From Chimonanthus salicifolius (Eukaryota > Streptophyta > Magnoliopsida > Laurales > Calycanthaceae), in contig CM023534.1 of NCBI GenBank assembly GCA_013350335.1, positions 25,935,302 to 25,999,301 on the forward strand: a stretch of DNA of 64,000 nucleotides. Reading direction: 5' to 3'. This document shows, in pieces, positions 23,675-35,751 of the stretch (its first letter is position 1; each line of letters opens with the position of its first letter). Position numbers and translations under genes: made by a program. The notes below the pieces were generated by a model. The model did not search any database. It saw only the letters and a program-made list of their open reading frames with translations, and had not been told where the DNA came from.

Positions 23675-23895
23675 GATATAGAGGTCCAAAGCGACGTGAC
23701 ATACGTCGAAAAGCCTGTCCGAGTGCTAGACACAGAACAAAGGGTGTTACGGAACCAAACGATCTAATTTGTCAAGATAGTATGGGATCGACATGGCATT
23801 GAGGAAGCTACATGGGAACTCGAGTCGGAAATGAGGAAAGCTCATCCTGAGCTATTTAGCCAAATGTTTGAAAACCCTACTTCACTCGATTTTCG
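23675..23895 (+). pseudogene. Chromodomain-like tail of integrase
   Basis: After the stop at 23672-23674 the same type of protein continues in translation: PVRVLDTEQRVLRNQTI, a stop, then VKIVWDRHGIEEATWE. This is the sequence that follows integrase in chromoviruses and is thought to steer insertion to particular chromatin. It is broken here. Confidence 0.65.
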
Positions 23896-23924
23896 GGACG
23901 AGAATTTTAAAAAGATGGTTGTAT

Positions 23925-26900
23925 TGTAACACTTCGGATTTTCAATTAATTATTTTATATGAAAATTATCCTTTTGAATTGTGAATATTAGTCATGGATC
24001 TTATATGGATAAAGAGTTGGGTCATGGCCCAATTAGGACCCAACGGTTTTGGAATTGGTTTCAATATAAATTAAGTAGGCTGAATTAATTTAGTAATGCA
24101 TTATGTTCAAAATTAAATAAAAGATTATTCATGGCCGTGTATCGGATAAGATTGGCCGAATGTGAGATTTATTTACTTATATGATGCGCATAAGAGAAAT
24201 TCTAAAAAGGAGTTCTTTCTTGTATTGGAATAATAGTAGGGTAATTTCTAAATTAAAATGGGCACATGTTATATTTTATTTAGAACTCTCCAAAAAGAGA
24301 AATATAAGGGGCGCACAGCATAGGGGTTTGTTTAGCTATATCACATTCCAAATATGGGAAGGTCGGCCATTCAAATTTAGATACAAGGAAGGGGCGCACG
24401 GCCTAAGGGGGGGAGTAGCTATCTTAAACATTTCCTAAATATGGACCAAGGAAAGATTATAAAAGGAGAGAAGGACTAGGGGCGCATGGTTTACACACCA
24501 TAGCCGAATATTATCTCTCCCTTTCTCTCTTAATCTCTCACTCACGGCAAGAACAAGAGGAAGAAAAGGCAGCAACAAGAAGGTGATCACGGCTTGAGAA
24601 AGATCAAGAAGAAGAAGAAAGAGGCTAAGGAAAGAAGAAAGATTGGAAGAGCAAGAACCGGTTAGTATCTTATTTGATAAATATGTTTTGAAATAAAGAA
24701 CCATAGGGTTCGGCCATGGTGTGTGGCCGAACCCCATGGAAGAAGATGGGGTGATGTTTTGATGATTTTCATGGAAAGAAAGAATCATAGGGTTCGGCCA
24801 TAGTACATGGCCGAACCCATGGAAAGATTTGATTTATTTTATTGGGTTATTAAGAATGAAAACCATGGAAATTATTAAATAAGTATTTGGTGTTAATGAT
24901 ATGTGATTATGAGGGGATTAAATGGAAGATCCATGATTGTTAATTTTAAAGAGAGGATCTTGAACCATAGGGTTCGGCCATGGTATATGGCCGAACCCCA
25001 TGGAGTTGTGTAGGTATTATTGATGAATTTAATGAACTGAATTAATGGTCAAGATCATGAACCATAGGGTTCGGCCATGGTGTATGGTTGAACCCCATGG
25101 GGTTGTTTTGGAATGGAAGATGGATTTTTGGTTGCTAAATTTGGAAAGCATCCAATTATGGAAAGATGGTTTCTAATTTTGGAAACTATCTAATAATGGA
25201 AATGTGGAGTTTATTTATGGAAACCTTCTAATAATGGAAGGTGGAGTTTAATTATGGAAACCTTCCAATTATGGAAAGGTGGAGATTATTTATGGAAGAA
25301 GGTTGCTAAAATTAGAAGCTACCTAATTATGGACCTTAGACTAAAATGGAAGTGTGGAGTTTAATTATGGAAACCTTCCAATTATGGAAAGGTGGAGATT
25401 ATTTATGGAAACTTAGGCATCATGGGTTCGGCCATGTGTATGGCCGAACCCCATGAATCAAATTTATGGTTTATGTTTAATGAGTTATGATTTTTATTGT
25501 TTGCAAGGATCGGATTATTGATTAGGTAAGCCATGGATGGTAAAGGTGTAATTACATGCCAAAGTGGAGGATCATGGGTTCGGCCATGGTGTATGGCTGA
25601 ACCCCATGAGGTTTATTTTATGGACATGATTAGTTAATGAATTAATACAGGGTCTAATTATGATTAGATTTAAATGAATGAGGGAATCAATGGCAATCTT
25701 GTAAATATATGGAAGTATTGGACACCATGGTCGAATCCCATTAATTATTTATGGGACTATGTGTTTGGATTAAAAGAAATATGTATGGATTATTTGGAAC
25801 CTAAGCAAGGAAAAAGGACTATGGTTATGAACAATGGCATAATTGAATTAACTAAAGATTAGACCATGGGTTCGGCCATGGTGTATGGCCGAACCCCATG
25901 GGGATTGGTTTATTGACTTAAAAGTTGTAAATCATGTGAGACTTGGTTTTGATTGGTTATTATATTATAAGGAAACGGGATCTCCCAAACGGTGCGCGAT
26001 CGGTGATCGATTCTTGGACGGAAGCGCAAGGACTCGTGAGCAGTCTTTGGTAGGATTCCACCTCTTTGAAACCATGGGATTATGTACATTTGTTTTATCT
26101 TATTTTGATGAAATTATGTTTTAAAGGATATGCTTTATATTGAATTTTAAATGCTATGTTTATTTGTATAAATAGCATGTGTTGGATATGCTTCAAAGGT
26201 GATTTTAAATGCTTTGTTTATTGGTATACATGTGTTGGATATGTTTCAAAGGTAATTTTAAATGTTATGTTTATGTTATAAAATTGCATGTAGTTCATTG
26301 GCATCTCATGCATGGTATGGGGTGGAGGATTTGTAACCGTAGGGGTCACACTCCGTCGGGGCATCTGAAAAACCTATGTACGGTACCTTGATGTGATTTC
26401 CATCAAGAAGATTCCGGAGGGTCCACACTTCGTCGGGGTGTCCGAAAGACCTATGTGGTGGGTACTTTTATGTACATGTCATGGGTGTGACTCATTGCAT
26501 TTGTCATCATTGCATGGATTTGCATGGTTTTGGATATTATGTTATAATATATGTTTTGTACTAACCATGTGTTAGGCGTAACTGGAATACCTACTGGGCG
26601 CATTGTTCTAACGCCCTACTTCTACCCTAGTTGATGATACAGGAAATCAGGGGAACAATGAACGTAAGACGGGCCAAGCATAGGAGCTTGGAAGACTTAT
26701 TTTATTATTATTTTTAATAAAAGTTACTCATGGACTTGTATTTGAGTATCTAGATTTCAGAATGTAATAACTTAGATGGATGGATGTTAATTTTGATAAT
26801 TATGGTATTTGAATGATGATTAAGGACTTGACGTACTTTGTTATCTGAATGGAATAGAACTTGGTTCTATTATGATTCCACAAATTGATGTTATGATTCC

Positions 26901-27125
26901 GCAGGTTATAATTTTTATTCCGCAAGTTGATATTACTATGTGTGAACCATTTTTGTGGACTTGATCCATAAACACATAGGGTTGGCTAGTTAAGGGTCGG
27001 ACTTTGGAAGTTCAGACTTACCTCTCGTCGTGACGTCCCGCGCTCTATCACTGTACTCTGTTATAGAAAAAAAATAGACTCTGAATTTACGGGAAGAAGC
27101 GAGTGAAAAAGGGCGGGGCGTTACA
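23925..27125 (+). repeat. 3' LTR of the Del/Tekay-type element
   Basis: It starts TGTAACACTTCGG after a polypurine-like AATTTTAAAAAGATGG, and ends GGCGGGGCGTTACA. It carries the same hairpins and tandem blocks as the 5' LTR, plus a roughly 24-bp insertion near 24880-24905. Confidence 0.9.
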
Positions 27126-28128
27126 GCTTTTGCTTCGTTTTGCTTATCGGGCTCTATTATTTGTAATTGTCTTCTTCTGCGTCCCTAGCCTAGATTTGCT
27201 GCTTTGTTCTCTGTTCACCGCCTTTGCCATTAGTCTCCAGATTTGACCATTCTGTGTCCCTTCTTTGCCATTAGTCTCTGTTCTCACTCAGATCTGGCCT
27301 AGATCTATTTACATTCCTTCCTCTTGCCCTGTCTCACCAGATCTAAACCCGAACCTATTGCCTTGACGAACAGTCCACTGCACTGCACCTTTGCACCAGA
27401 TCTTTGTGCACGTCTTCGTTGCTAAAAAATCTCTGCAATCTTCTCAGTTCGCCAACGTCCATCGCCGTCACTGTGTACCAACCACCACCTTTGTTTGCAT
27501 AGCATCCAGATCTAGCTTTCCCAACCAGATTCGAACCAAGCAGCACCCACAGCCAGATCTGATTTGCTCGATATCGATCAACCCATCTTTTGTTCCTTCC
27601 ACCGCTGCCCTGACCAGATCTTGTTCGCCCCGATCTTCAGTACCCAGAAGTTTTGTAGATCCTCTCGTTTACTCAGCAATGTCCATCTCCTTTATCCTTT
27701 GACCTCCTCCTGTTTGATACACGAACCACCTACTATCCACGAGTTTCGCTGTCGTCTCTTTGTCTCAACCCGAGATTTGTTGGAAACACTATGATATCTT
27801 TTCACCACTTGGTTTGGACCTATCTTGTAATCGTCCCCCATCACAACAATGATCTTGCTTAGCTCTTCTTTGCCAACTGCAACAGTCCTGATGTTTGTCT
27901 AATTGTGTGCATTCTAGACTATTTGCAACTGTCTCCGCCCTTTGCTACCACCAGCCCCTACTGCCTCCATTTTCACCCATTGTCGTTGGAGAGAGTTGTG
28001 AGATTTGATCTCTCTTGCTGGGTATTAAAAAAAAGGGCATGTTTGCAGCCCAATTGAGTTCTGTATATGCAAAGTTGTCTCTGTCTACTTCCAATTTGGC
28101 ATTTTTTATCATCTGTTCTCGTCACTGC
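27126..28128 (+). mobile_element. Leader of copia element 1, second part
   Basis: The sequence continues from 15923 after the gypsy insertion. It is pyrimidine-rich with many CAGATCTG words, like the leaders of the other copia elements in the window. No gag is reached before the next insertion at 28129. The open frames here (for example 27391-27702) show no protein family. Confidence 0.45.
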
Positions 28129-28322
28129 TATTGAATAAAACACATGGGTTGTCATAGTCTATAGGCATTTAGTTTATTGTTGTTGTATGTGGGCTAAGTG
28201 GCTGAGTGGTCAGTTAATTAGTCTTTTTCACGTTTCTATTTTTATGTTAAGAGTCATTCATGTATTGCATATATATAGTTTTTTGCTGATGAATGAATTA
28301 AGTGTGTGAGTAAAAGTTAACA
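28129..28322 (+). repeat. 5' LTR of copia element 2
   Basis: 194 bp, from TATTGAATAAAA (3' LTR: TGTTGAATAAAG) to AAAAGTTAACA. The G of the terminal TG has mutated to A. Confidence 0.85.
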
Positions 28323-28409
28323 ATGGTAACAAAGCCAGGTTAGAGAGTAGAGTGAGAGTACATAGCAACAACTTTTTCTCTTCATTTTGCATTGTAGTAG
28401 CAATATAAG

Positions 28410-28945
28410 ATGGCCTTTGAAAATTTCATTCAACTTGCAATTCCACGCTTTGATGGTCATTATGATCATTGGAGTATGCTGATGGAGAACGTCTTGAGAT
28501 CAAAGGAGTACTGGCATGTTGTTGTTTCTGGAGTAGCAAAACTAGCAACAAGCATTGTGTTGACAGATGCGTAGAAAATAGAGCTTGAAGGGCTGAAGTT
28601 GAAAGATCTCAAAGCAAAGAATTATCTCTTCGAAGCTATTGATCACTCAATCTTGGAAACCATTCTTTGTAAAGAAACCTCCAAGCGGATTTGGGACTCC
28701 ATGAAGATGAAGTATCAGGGGACAGCAAGGGTAAAACGAGCACAGCTTCAAGCACTTCGTGCCGATTTTGAGACTTTACACATGAAGACAGGAGAGTCGG
28801 TTTCGGAGTACTTCTCAAGGATGATGGAAATCCCAAATAAGATGCGTATACATGGCAAACAACTCAAGGACGTCACTATAATTGAGAAGATTCTTTGTTC
28901 GATGATGGCGAAATTTAATTGCGTTGTTTATTCGATTGAGGAATC
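28410..28945 (+). pseudogene. gag: Gag of copia element 2, first part
   Basis: It starts MAFENFIQLAIPRFDG, typical of copia gag, with HYDHWSMLMENVLRS. A stop at 28572-28574 (codon 55) breaks it; the frame is then open through FEAIDHSILETILCKETSKR and FSRMMEIPNKMRIHG. It is cut at EES (28945) by the inserted LTR-like element and resumes at 31622 with KDTDELSINELQSSLLVHEQ. Confidence 0.85.
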
Positions 28946-31621
28946 TGTTGAGCACTGAAATCTTACATTTTTACCCCTTATTATTGGACCATTTAGCTCT
29001 CAATTCTGTGTATATTAGTGTATTTAATGTCATTTTCTAGTTTTGTAGATAAAAATAGAAAGTTCAGGAAAACCAAGCTAATTCAGTGGATAATTGCAAG
29101 TTTAGAGCTTTAAAGAGAAGACCTAGAATTAGTATAATAATTTTATTTCACTTTTTAGGATTTTCATGTAAATTAATTAATCTGGATCCAGTTATGAGAG
29201 TCTAAGATTAATTAATAATTTTTTAGATTTAAAGTGGCTGAATAATTATTTAATTCTAGATGTTAAAAGCTGCAATCCAAGTGCCAAAGCCTGAATTTCA
29301 AGTTATTGGGCCAACACTTAGTTCAAATGGGCCAAGTTGTGCTCCACAAAGCTTCAATGGGCCATGCCATATACAAGTCCATGCGCATTCTATCATTGGA
29401 CCAGGCCAATGTGCAAGTTCAGTCCAACTAAAGCCCAAGCTCTCAAATACAATTCCAGTGGGCCTGAGTAAGGGGTCAAAAATTCGACCGATATAGTGCG
29501 TATCAGCCGAGATGTATTGGATTTTCGAATGCCGATATATCTCGGCCAATACATATAGTATCGGCCAGAGAGAGAAAAGCTCGGCCGATTTTTATTTTTT
29601 ATTTAAAAGAAAAAACAAATGTCGGCATGGGCACAACCGATATCTAGGCCGATATTTATATTTTTTAATTTTTTTTTAAAAACAGCCTTTTTTATTTTTT
29701 TAAATGATTTTTTCCAAAAAAAAAAAACCACCGAGATTTTTAAAAAAAATGAGAAGAGAGAAAAATCTCGGCTATTAAAATTCAATCGGAAATTCGGCTG
29801 GGCCGAATTTTCGACCTCTGGCCTGAGTTGAGGTCTAGATCCAAATCCAAAGCCCAAGTCCAATGAACTCCATGGTCCATATTTGAATTTACCTAAGTCC
29901 AACCCAACTACCTATCTCCAAAACCCATAACCCAACTTCACATCCACACCATCCAACTTCCATCTTAGATCTTAACCCTCCATCTTACATACTACATTAG
30001 GTCAAACCTTAGATCCACTATCAAATCTAACTCGTCCATTCATCTATCATTAGATCTAGGTCATCTATCATCATCATGATCATCTTAACCTTAGATTAGT
30101 GTTCATCCATGCATCATCTATTAATCCTTGCATTCATTTCATTCATTGATCATCTTAGCCATTAGATATTAGGTCATCTAATCTCATTCACTCATTCATC
30201 TTTTCGAAACCCTAGAGCCTCCACATGCATCCATCACATACACACATTATATTAGACTTAGGGCATGCATTTCATCATCCATTTAGATCCACCTATACAT
30301 CTAAACCCTCCATCAACCATCAACCCATTGCTATAATTATTTCACCCAAAATACCTTAGAACCATTAGATCAAAACCCATTTAATCTAAGCCCTCCATTC
30401 ATAAACCCTAAGCTATGAACAACTTGTAGTTCAAGCTAGCCTCCATGCGCATTTTACACATTATTATCCCATGATTTTTGCAACCTAAAACCTCTCCATG
30501 CACTTAGACGAAAAACAATCTAGATACATCCCTAAGATCTTAACACACCTCATCATCCCAATCACAAACACCTCACATGGTTTTCTCAATCCCAATCCAA
30601 TCCATTCGAATTTCACATCTAGTCAACCCTCCATTTCATCTTCCTATCATCATCCATTCATTCATTAATCTCATCCATTCATTCATTATCTCATTGCATA
30701 AACCTTAAAACTACATAGCAGATTCGAATTTCCCAGTGCCAATCCAAATCTTATTTTCTCTCCTAATCTCATATCTTCTCTCTACCTTGACTTAGCCACC
30801 AAGGAAAGCCACACCAAATTCGTGTGACCCTCCTTGTGAAACCCTAAAATCCAAACTAAAATCTCCATCATCCATTCCCATTTAGATCTAATCCAGTTCC
30901 TTGATTTCCCAACTTAAACATTGATTTAATCCAGCCATCCATCTCCCTTCGAAGCCTATAAATACTCATTACCCAAGAGGTAAAATTGGAATATGACCTG
31001 GAATTCAAGTGGACTAAAGGCTGGAGCAAAAGACAAGAAAACAGGAGCATCATTCGAATTTACAAGTGAGAGTTGTAGATTTTTATTTTTAGGTTGTCTT
31101 TCTTGTATTTAATTTATAAAAGCCCTATAGTTTAATTCTTCCATTTAATAAAGTGAAGCATTCATTTAGAACCATGGAACATCCAATTTCTAAAATACTT
31201 TTATGATTATTTTATTTTTAATTTCAAGATCACAAGTTTTATTTATTTGATTGAACATGAGCGTATGCAATAGTTAGGATCTTGATTGTAAGACTTGAAT
31301 CATGATTACAAAGGTTTTGATTAATTAAATTAAAAAGTATCTTGTTTTATTAATGAATATGGATTGTATTTCAGATCTAAGCCTTTACTTTGTGTACACA
31401 TCTTGGGTGATGAATGGTCTATTCCAAACAACCAACCTTTACGTTAGATACATGACTCATATAAATGTTCCATTTCTTGAAAATAATTCTTTTTAAAGGA
31501 ACACAAATTTAATTTTAATTCATATATTTTAAGATTTTCCTTTGGGATCGACCTCGCACTCAATCGCTATACTATACATGGTTCGTGCTCTTGCGAGACT
31601 TACAAATTTAAAACATCAACA
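28946..31621 (+). mobile_element. LTR-like insertion inside copia gag
   Basis: About 2.68 kb running from TGTTGAGCACTG to ACATCAACA. Reading gag across the gap restores a continuous codon series (E-E-S-K-D), with AATC(T) present on both sides, so this is an insertion. The ends TGTTGA and TCAACA are inverted repeats, as in LTRs. There is no second LTR and no genes, so a solo LTR is most likely. Near its end is GGGATCGACCTCGCACTC, a motif I associate with large gypsy elements (inference). Confidence 0.65.
29470..29819. mobile_element. 350-bp MITE, 9-bp duplication (Mutator-like)
   Basis: Flanked by the exact 9-bp repeat GGCCTGAGT (29461-29469 and 29820-29828). The ends are inverted (AAGGGGTCAAAAATTCG and, from the right, AGAGGTCGAAAATTCGG). 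The body is rich in CGGCCGATAT words and T/A runs. A second member is at 58212-58566. Confidence 0.75.
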
Positions 31622-31960
31622 ATCTAAAGATACTGATGAACTTTCCATTAACGAGTTGCAGAGTTCATTGCTGGTTCATGAGCAAAAAATAAACCAGCAA
31701 GACAACGAGGAGCAAGTATTATAAGTCTCAACTAATAATCATTTTTCGGCATCGAAGAGGTCGAGAAAGAGGAAGAGGCAAATGAAACAATGATCGCAGA
31801 TACCCGCATCAGAAATCATAAGATAACAAGTTTTCTCATTCTCAAGGAAGAGGAAGAGATCATGATGATCACCATTCAACAGTTTACAAGCCCAAGTCAA
31901 CAGACAAATCAAAGGTTGAATGCTTAGGTGTCACAAGTATTGCCATTACAAGTCAGAATG
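31622..31960 (+). pseudogene. gag: Gag of copia element 2, second part
   Basis: It continues with ELSINELQSSLLVHEQ and EEQVL, then a stop, an Arg/Gly-rich stretch and a CCHC zinc knuckle (LRCHKYCHYKSEC) at about 31920-31955 in another frame. The knuckle's Gly is replaced by Cys. Confidence 0.75.
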
Positions 31961-32342
31961 CCGAACTAATTTGAATAAAGATCGTGGAGAGAGATCTAAT
32001 TTTGTAGACACAGAAGAAGAAATATCCCTTTTGATGGTGTGTCATACGAAGGAAGAAACTCACCAAAATATGTGGTATTTAGATACTTGCTGCAGCAATC
32101 ATATGTGTGGAGATAAGTCTGGATTCTCAGATTTGGATGAAACTTTTCAAAATACTGTGAAGTTTGGAGACAATTCTATAATCTCTGTTATGGGAAAAGG
32201 AAAGGTAACAATCCAAACCAAAGGAAATTCTACTCAGACTATCTCTAATGTTCTCTTTGTTCCAGAATTAAAGACAAATTTGTTAAGTGTTGGTCAGCTT
32301 CAAGAAAAGGGATATGAAATTTCTATCAAAGATGGAGTTTGA
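31920..32342 (+). pseudogene. Protease of copia element 2
   Basis: The copia protease signature is present as MWYLDTCCSNHM; the active-site Gly after D-T is changed to Cys, which should inactivate it. The later motifs NVLFVPELKTNLLSVGQLQEKGY are well kept. The frame stops at 32340-32342. Confidence 0.85.
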
Positions 32343-32434
32343 CGAATTCAAGATAAAAAATTGGGCTTAATTGCTCAAGTCAACATGACAACAAATCGAA
32401 TGTTTCCATTGTATCTTCACAACACTACTCATTC

Positions 32435-33151
32435 ATGCTTCTCTGCAAGATTGAAGGAGGTGGCATGGCGATGGCATTTTCGTTATGGACACTTGAATTT
32501 TGGAATTTTGGTGGATTAAAAATTCTACAACAGAAAAATATGGTGTCGGGCCTTCCACAAATTAAATGTGCTTCTCAAGTTTGTGAAGAATGTGTTGTTA
32601 GCAAACAACATTGTGATCATTTTCCAAAAGAAAAATTATGGAGAGCAAAGGTGTTGGAGCTAGTTCATTATGATATTTGTGGGCCAATAAGTCCAACATC
32701 CAATGGAGGTAAACGGTATTTTATTACCTTCATTGACGATTATAGTCGGAAAACATGGGTTTATTTTTGGCAGGAGAAATCAGAAGCTTTTATAGCTTTT
32801 AAAAATTATAAAGTGCTTGTTGAAAAAGAAGCTGGTAACCTCATAAATGTTTTTCACACTGATCGTGGTGGAGAATACAACTTACAAGAATTTAAAATTT
32901 TTTGTGAGATGCATGGAATCAAGAGGCAACTTACAACAGTTTACACGCCTCAACAAAATTGAGTGTGCGAGAGGAAAAATCACACAATTCTAAACATGGT
33001 GCGAAGTCTCTTGAGAAGAAGCGGCATTTCGAAAGTTTTTTGGCCTAAAGCAGTTAATTGGAGCATTCATGTTTTGAATAGAAGTCTCACTCTCGCGGTT
33101 CAGAATATGACGCCGGAGGAAGCATGGAACGGGTCGAACACCAACAGTTGA
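32435..33151 (+). pseudogene. Integrase of copia element 2
   Basis: Zinc-binding part CASQVCEECVVSKQH, then the core with HYDICGPISPTSNGGKRYF, TFIDDYSRKTWVYF and HTDRGGEYNLQEF (catalytic Asp residues visible). A stop follows TPQQN at 32960-32962, where PQQNGV.ER is usual; the rest (CERKNHTILNMVRSLL, FWPKAVNWSIHVLNR) is open to 33151. Confidence 0.85.
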
Positions 33152-33422
33152 TTACTTCATAATTTTTGGATGTATTGCATATGCCCACATTCCAGATGCG
33201 AAGAGGATAAAGTTGGATGACAAAGGAGAAAATGCATTTTTCTTGGTGTTAGTTAGTAGTCAAAAGCTTACAGAGTGTACAATCCTATCACCAAGAAAAT
33301 TGTTATTAGCTGTGATGTCTTATTTGATGAAGACAAAGACCTGGTCATGGAGCAACAATACTGTTGAACAACAAATTCTAGCAGATTTTGATGGTGAAAA
33401 TGAAAAAAGAAAGTAGAAGCCT

Positions 33423-34637
33423 GTGGAGAACAAACAACAACTTGTTCAAGCATTTATTCAAAATGTTCCAGCAGATCCTCAAAGTCCACCTGTAGTTGAA
33501 GCAATTAATGAACAACAACCTCAACGAGCTAGACAAAGACTAGCATGGATGACCGATTATGAAGTATCTGGAATTAACCAATCTGAAGACTCACTTATTC
33601 ATTTTGCTCTATTTTCAGATTGTGATCCTATAGCTTTTGAGGATGCTGTCAAAGAATCAAAGTGGCAGAAGGCTATGGATGATGAAATTGCAGCTATTGA
33701 AAGAAACAACACTTGGAAGCTGACTAATCTTCCAAAAGGGCAAAAGACAATTGGTGTCAAATGGGTATATATGACAAAATTAAAGGAAAATGATGAAGTC
33801 GATAAATACAAGGTGTGTTTGGTAGCTAAAGGCTATAAGCAAGAATTCGGCATTGATTTCAAAGAAATGTTTGCTCCTGTTGTAAGGCATGACACAATCA
33901 GATTAGTGATCGCATTGGCAGCATAAAACTCATGGTCCATCTTCCAGTTGGACGTGAAATCGGCATTTTTACATTGAAATTTGGAAGAACAGGTATTTAT
34001 TGATCAGCCTCCTGGTTACGTGAAACTTGGAAATGAGCATAAAGTGTATAAATTGAAGAAAGCTTTATACGGATTAAAACAAGCTCCAAGGGCTTGGTAT
34101 AGTCGTATAGAAGCTTATTTTTTTAAAGAAGGATTTCAAAAATGTCCATATGAGCATACATTTTTTATAAAAAATAGAGATGGAGGGAAAATGCTCATGG
34201 TTTGCTTATATGTCGATGATTTGATTTACACTGGAAATCATAGGGCCATGTTTGAAAATTTTAAAGAGTCCATGATGGTTGAATTTGATATGCCTGATTT
34301 TGGAATGATGCATTATTTTCTTAGCATAGAAGTGATGCACTCTGTTGTTGGAATTTTTATTTCTCAAAAGAAATATGTACGAGAAATTTTGGACAGGTTT
34401 CAGATGAAGAATTGCAATTATGTTAGCACACCAACTGAAATGGGTTTGAAGCTTAAAACGGATCCTGAAGAAAGGAAGATTGACAACATTTTTTTCAAGA
34501 AAATTGTGGGAAGCTTGATGTATTTGACTGCAACAAGACTTGACATAATGCATGTTGTCAGTCTCATTAGCAAGTATCTAGAATGCCCGAGGGAGATGAA
34601 TCTTCTAGTTGCCAAGAGAATCTTTTGGTACTTGTAA
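33423..34637 (+). pseudogene. Reverse transcriptase of copia element 2
   Basis: Motifs in order: NNTWKLTNLPKGQKTIGVKW, DFKEMFAPVVRHDTIRLV, a stop at 33924-33926, LDVKSAFLH, a stop, then VFIDQPPGYV, LYGLKQAPRAWY and the catalytic YVDDLIYTG (about 34209-34235). The body is well preserved apart from these breaks. Confidence 0.85.
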
Positions 34638-34683
34638 GGTACACTGATTAGGATTACTCTACAAGAAGGGAGAAAATTCAGAT

Positions 34684-35163
34684 TTGTTTGGCTTTACAGA
34701 TAGCGATTACGCAGGACATTCAGATGATAGAAGTAGCACATCTGGGTATGTATTTATGATGAGCTCTGGAGCTATTTCGTGGTCTTCGAAGAAGCAATCA
34801 AGTGTCACTTTATCAACCACGGAAGCGAAATTTGAAGCAGCAACGACTTGTGCTTGTCAAGCTATTTGGTTGAGGAAGATTCATGAAGAACTTCATTTCA
34901 AGCAACAAGGTCCCACTTCAATTTATTGTGACAGTAGTTCAACAATTAAACTCTCCAAGAATCCTGTTCTGCATGGAATAAGCAAGCATATTGATGTGAA
35001 ATATCATTTCTTATGGGACCTGACAAATGATAAAACGATTGTTCTCATTTACTGCAGAAGTGAAGATCAAGTGGCTGATATATTTACCAAACCCCTCAAA
35101 TTGGCTACGTTTCAAAAGCTAAGAAAAATGCTTGGTGTTTGCATTGTGGAGAATCCAATTTGA
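34684..35163 (+). pseudogene. RNase H of copia element 2
   Basis: It opens with [20 protein letters not shown], the start of copia RNase H, then [20 protein letters not shown], where the usual E-A-E-Y is altered, and ends with the tail motif VADIFTKPL. Separated from RT by a frame break at 34636. The polypurine tract and the 3' LTR follow. Confidence 0.85.
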
Positions 35164-35226
35164 GGGAGGGTTTTATGTAGTCAACCTTCATTAAACTGAA
35201 TGTAAATATCAGTTTAAGGGAGGGAT

Positions 35227-35421
35227 TGTTGAATAAAGCATGTGGGTTTTCCTAGTCTTTAGGCATTTAGTTTATTGTTGTTGTATGTGGGCTGAGTGGC
35301 GGAGTGGTCAGTTAATTAGTTCTTTTCACGTTTTTATTTTTCTGTTAAGAGTCATTGATGTATTGCATATATACAGTTTTTTTGTTGATGAATGAATTAA
35401 GTGTGTGAGTAAAAGTTAACA
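35227..35421 (+). repeat. 3' LTR of copia element 2
   Basis: 195 bp, TGTTGAATAAAG to AAAAGTTAACA. It differs from the 5' LTR by scattered substitutions. Confidence 0.9.
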
Positions 35422-35426
35422 ACTAC

Positions 35427-35751
35427 ACCCTCTACTATTACCACTGGTCGCCTGTACCTTATAACATTTAAAAAAAAATAAAAAGTTAAGGAGCTCTTGA
35501 CTGGACCAAAGTGGTTCACAAGCACGACAGATGGAGGCTTGGAACTTGTATTTGGTTGCATGTGAAAATAAGACACAGAATTTAGGGTGTGTCTTCCTTG
35601 TAAATTAAGGAGAGACCCAGAAATATTATTTATAGAGAAATTGTAATACAAACATGGAAGATAAAATCAATGGAAGATAAAATCAAATAGACTAGGTAAA
35701 TACAATATTGGAAACTATTAATTAAGAAAATAATCTAAATATATTCTAACA
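35427..35751 (-). repeat. Copia-type 3' LTR remnant (minus strand)
   Basis: On the minus strand a polypurine tract GCTTGTGGGGGCG is followed by TGTTAGAATATATTTAG, a typical copia 3' junction. A fragment of the same family (TTCCTTGTAAATTAA, GAGAGACC) lies at about 60130-60175. This LTR does not match the LTR sequence at 40006, so the two may not belong to one element. Confidence 0.5.

Larger units (their letters stand above)
15924..27125 (+). mobile_element. Ty3/gypsy retrotransposon, Del/Tekay type, full length but decayed
   Basis: An 11.2-kb element with LTRs at 15924-19115 and 23925-27125. Flanks are GCTTC (15919-15923) and GCTTT (27126-27130), a 5-bp duplication with one mismatch. Primer site TGGTATCAGAGC is at 19118-19129. 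The order gag, protease, RT, RNase H, integrase defines Ty3/gypsy. The long LTRs and the C-terminal motif GIEEATWE (chromodomain-like) point to the Del/Tekay chromoviruses. Stops and frameshifts interrupt gag, the pol start and integrase, so it is not autonomous. The two LTRs remain very similar with scattered substitutions and one indel near 24880-24905. It sits inside the leader of copia element 1. Confidence 0.9.
28129..35421 (+). mobile_element. Ty1/copia element 2, complete ends, decayed
   Basis: A 7.3-kb element with short LTRs at 28129-28322 and 35227-35421. The flanks ACTGC (28124-28128) and ACTAC (35422-35426) are a 5-bp duplication with one mismatch. The primer site, resembling TGGTATCAGAGCC, is TGGTAACAAAGCC at 28324. 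The polypurine tract TAAGGGAGGGAT precedes the 3' LTR. The order gag, protease, integrase, RT, RNase H defines Ty1/copia. Many stops are present, and gag is split by an insertion of about 2.7 kb (28946-31621). Confidence 0.9.
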
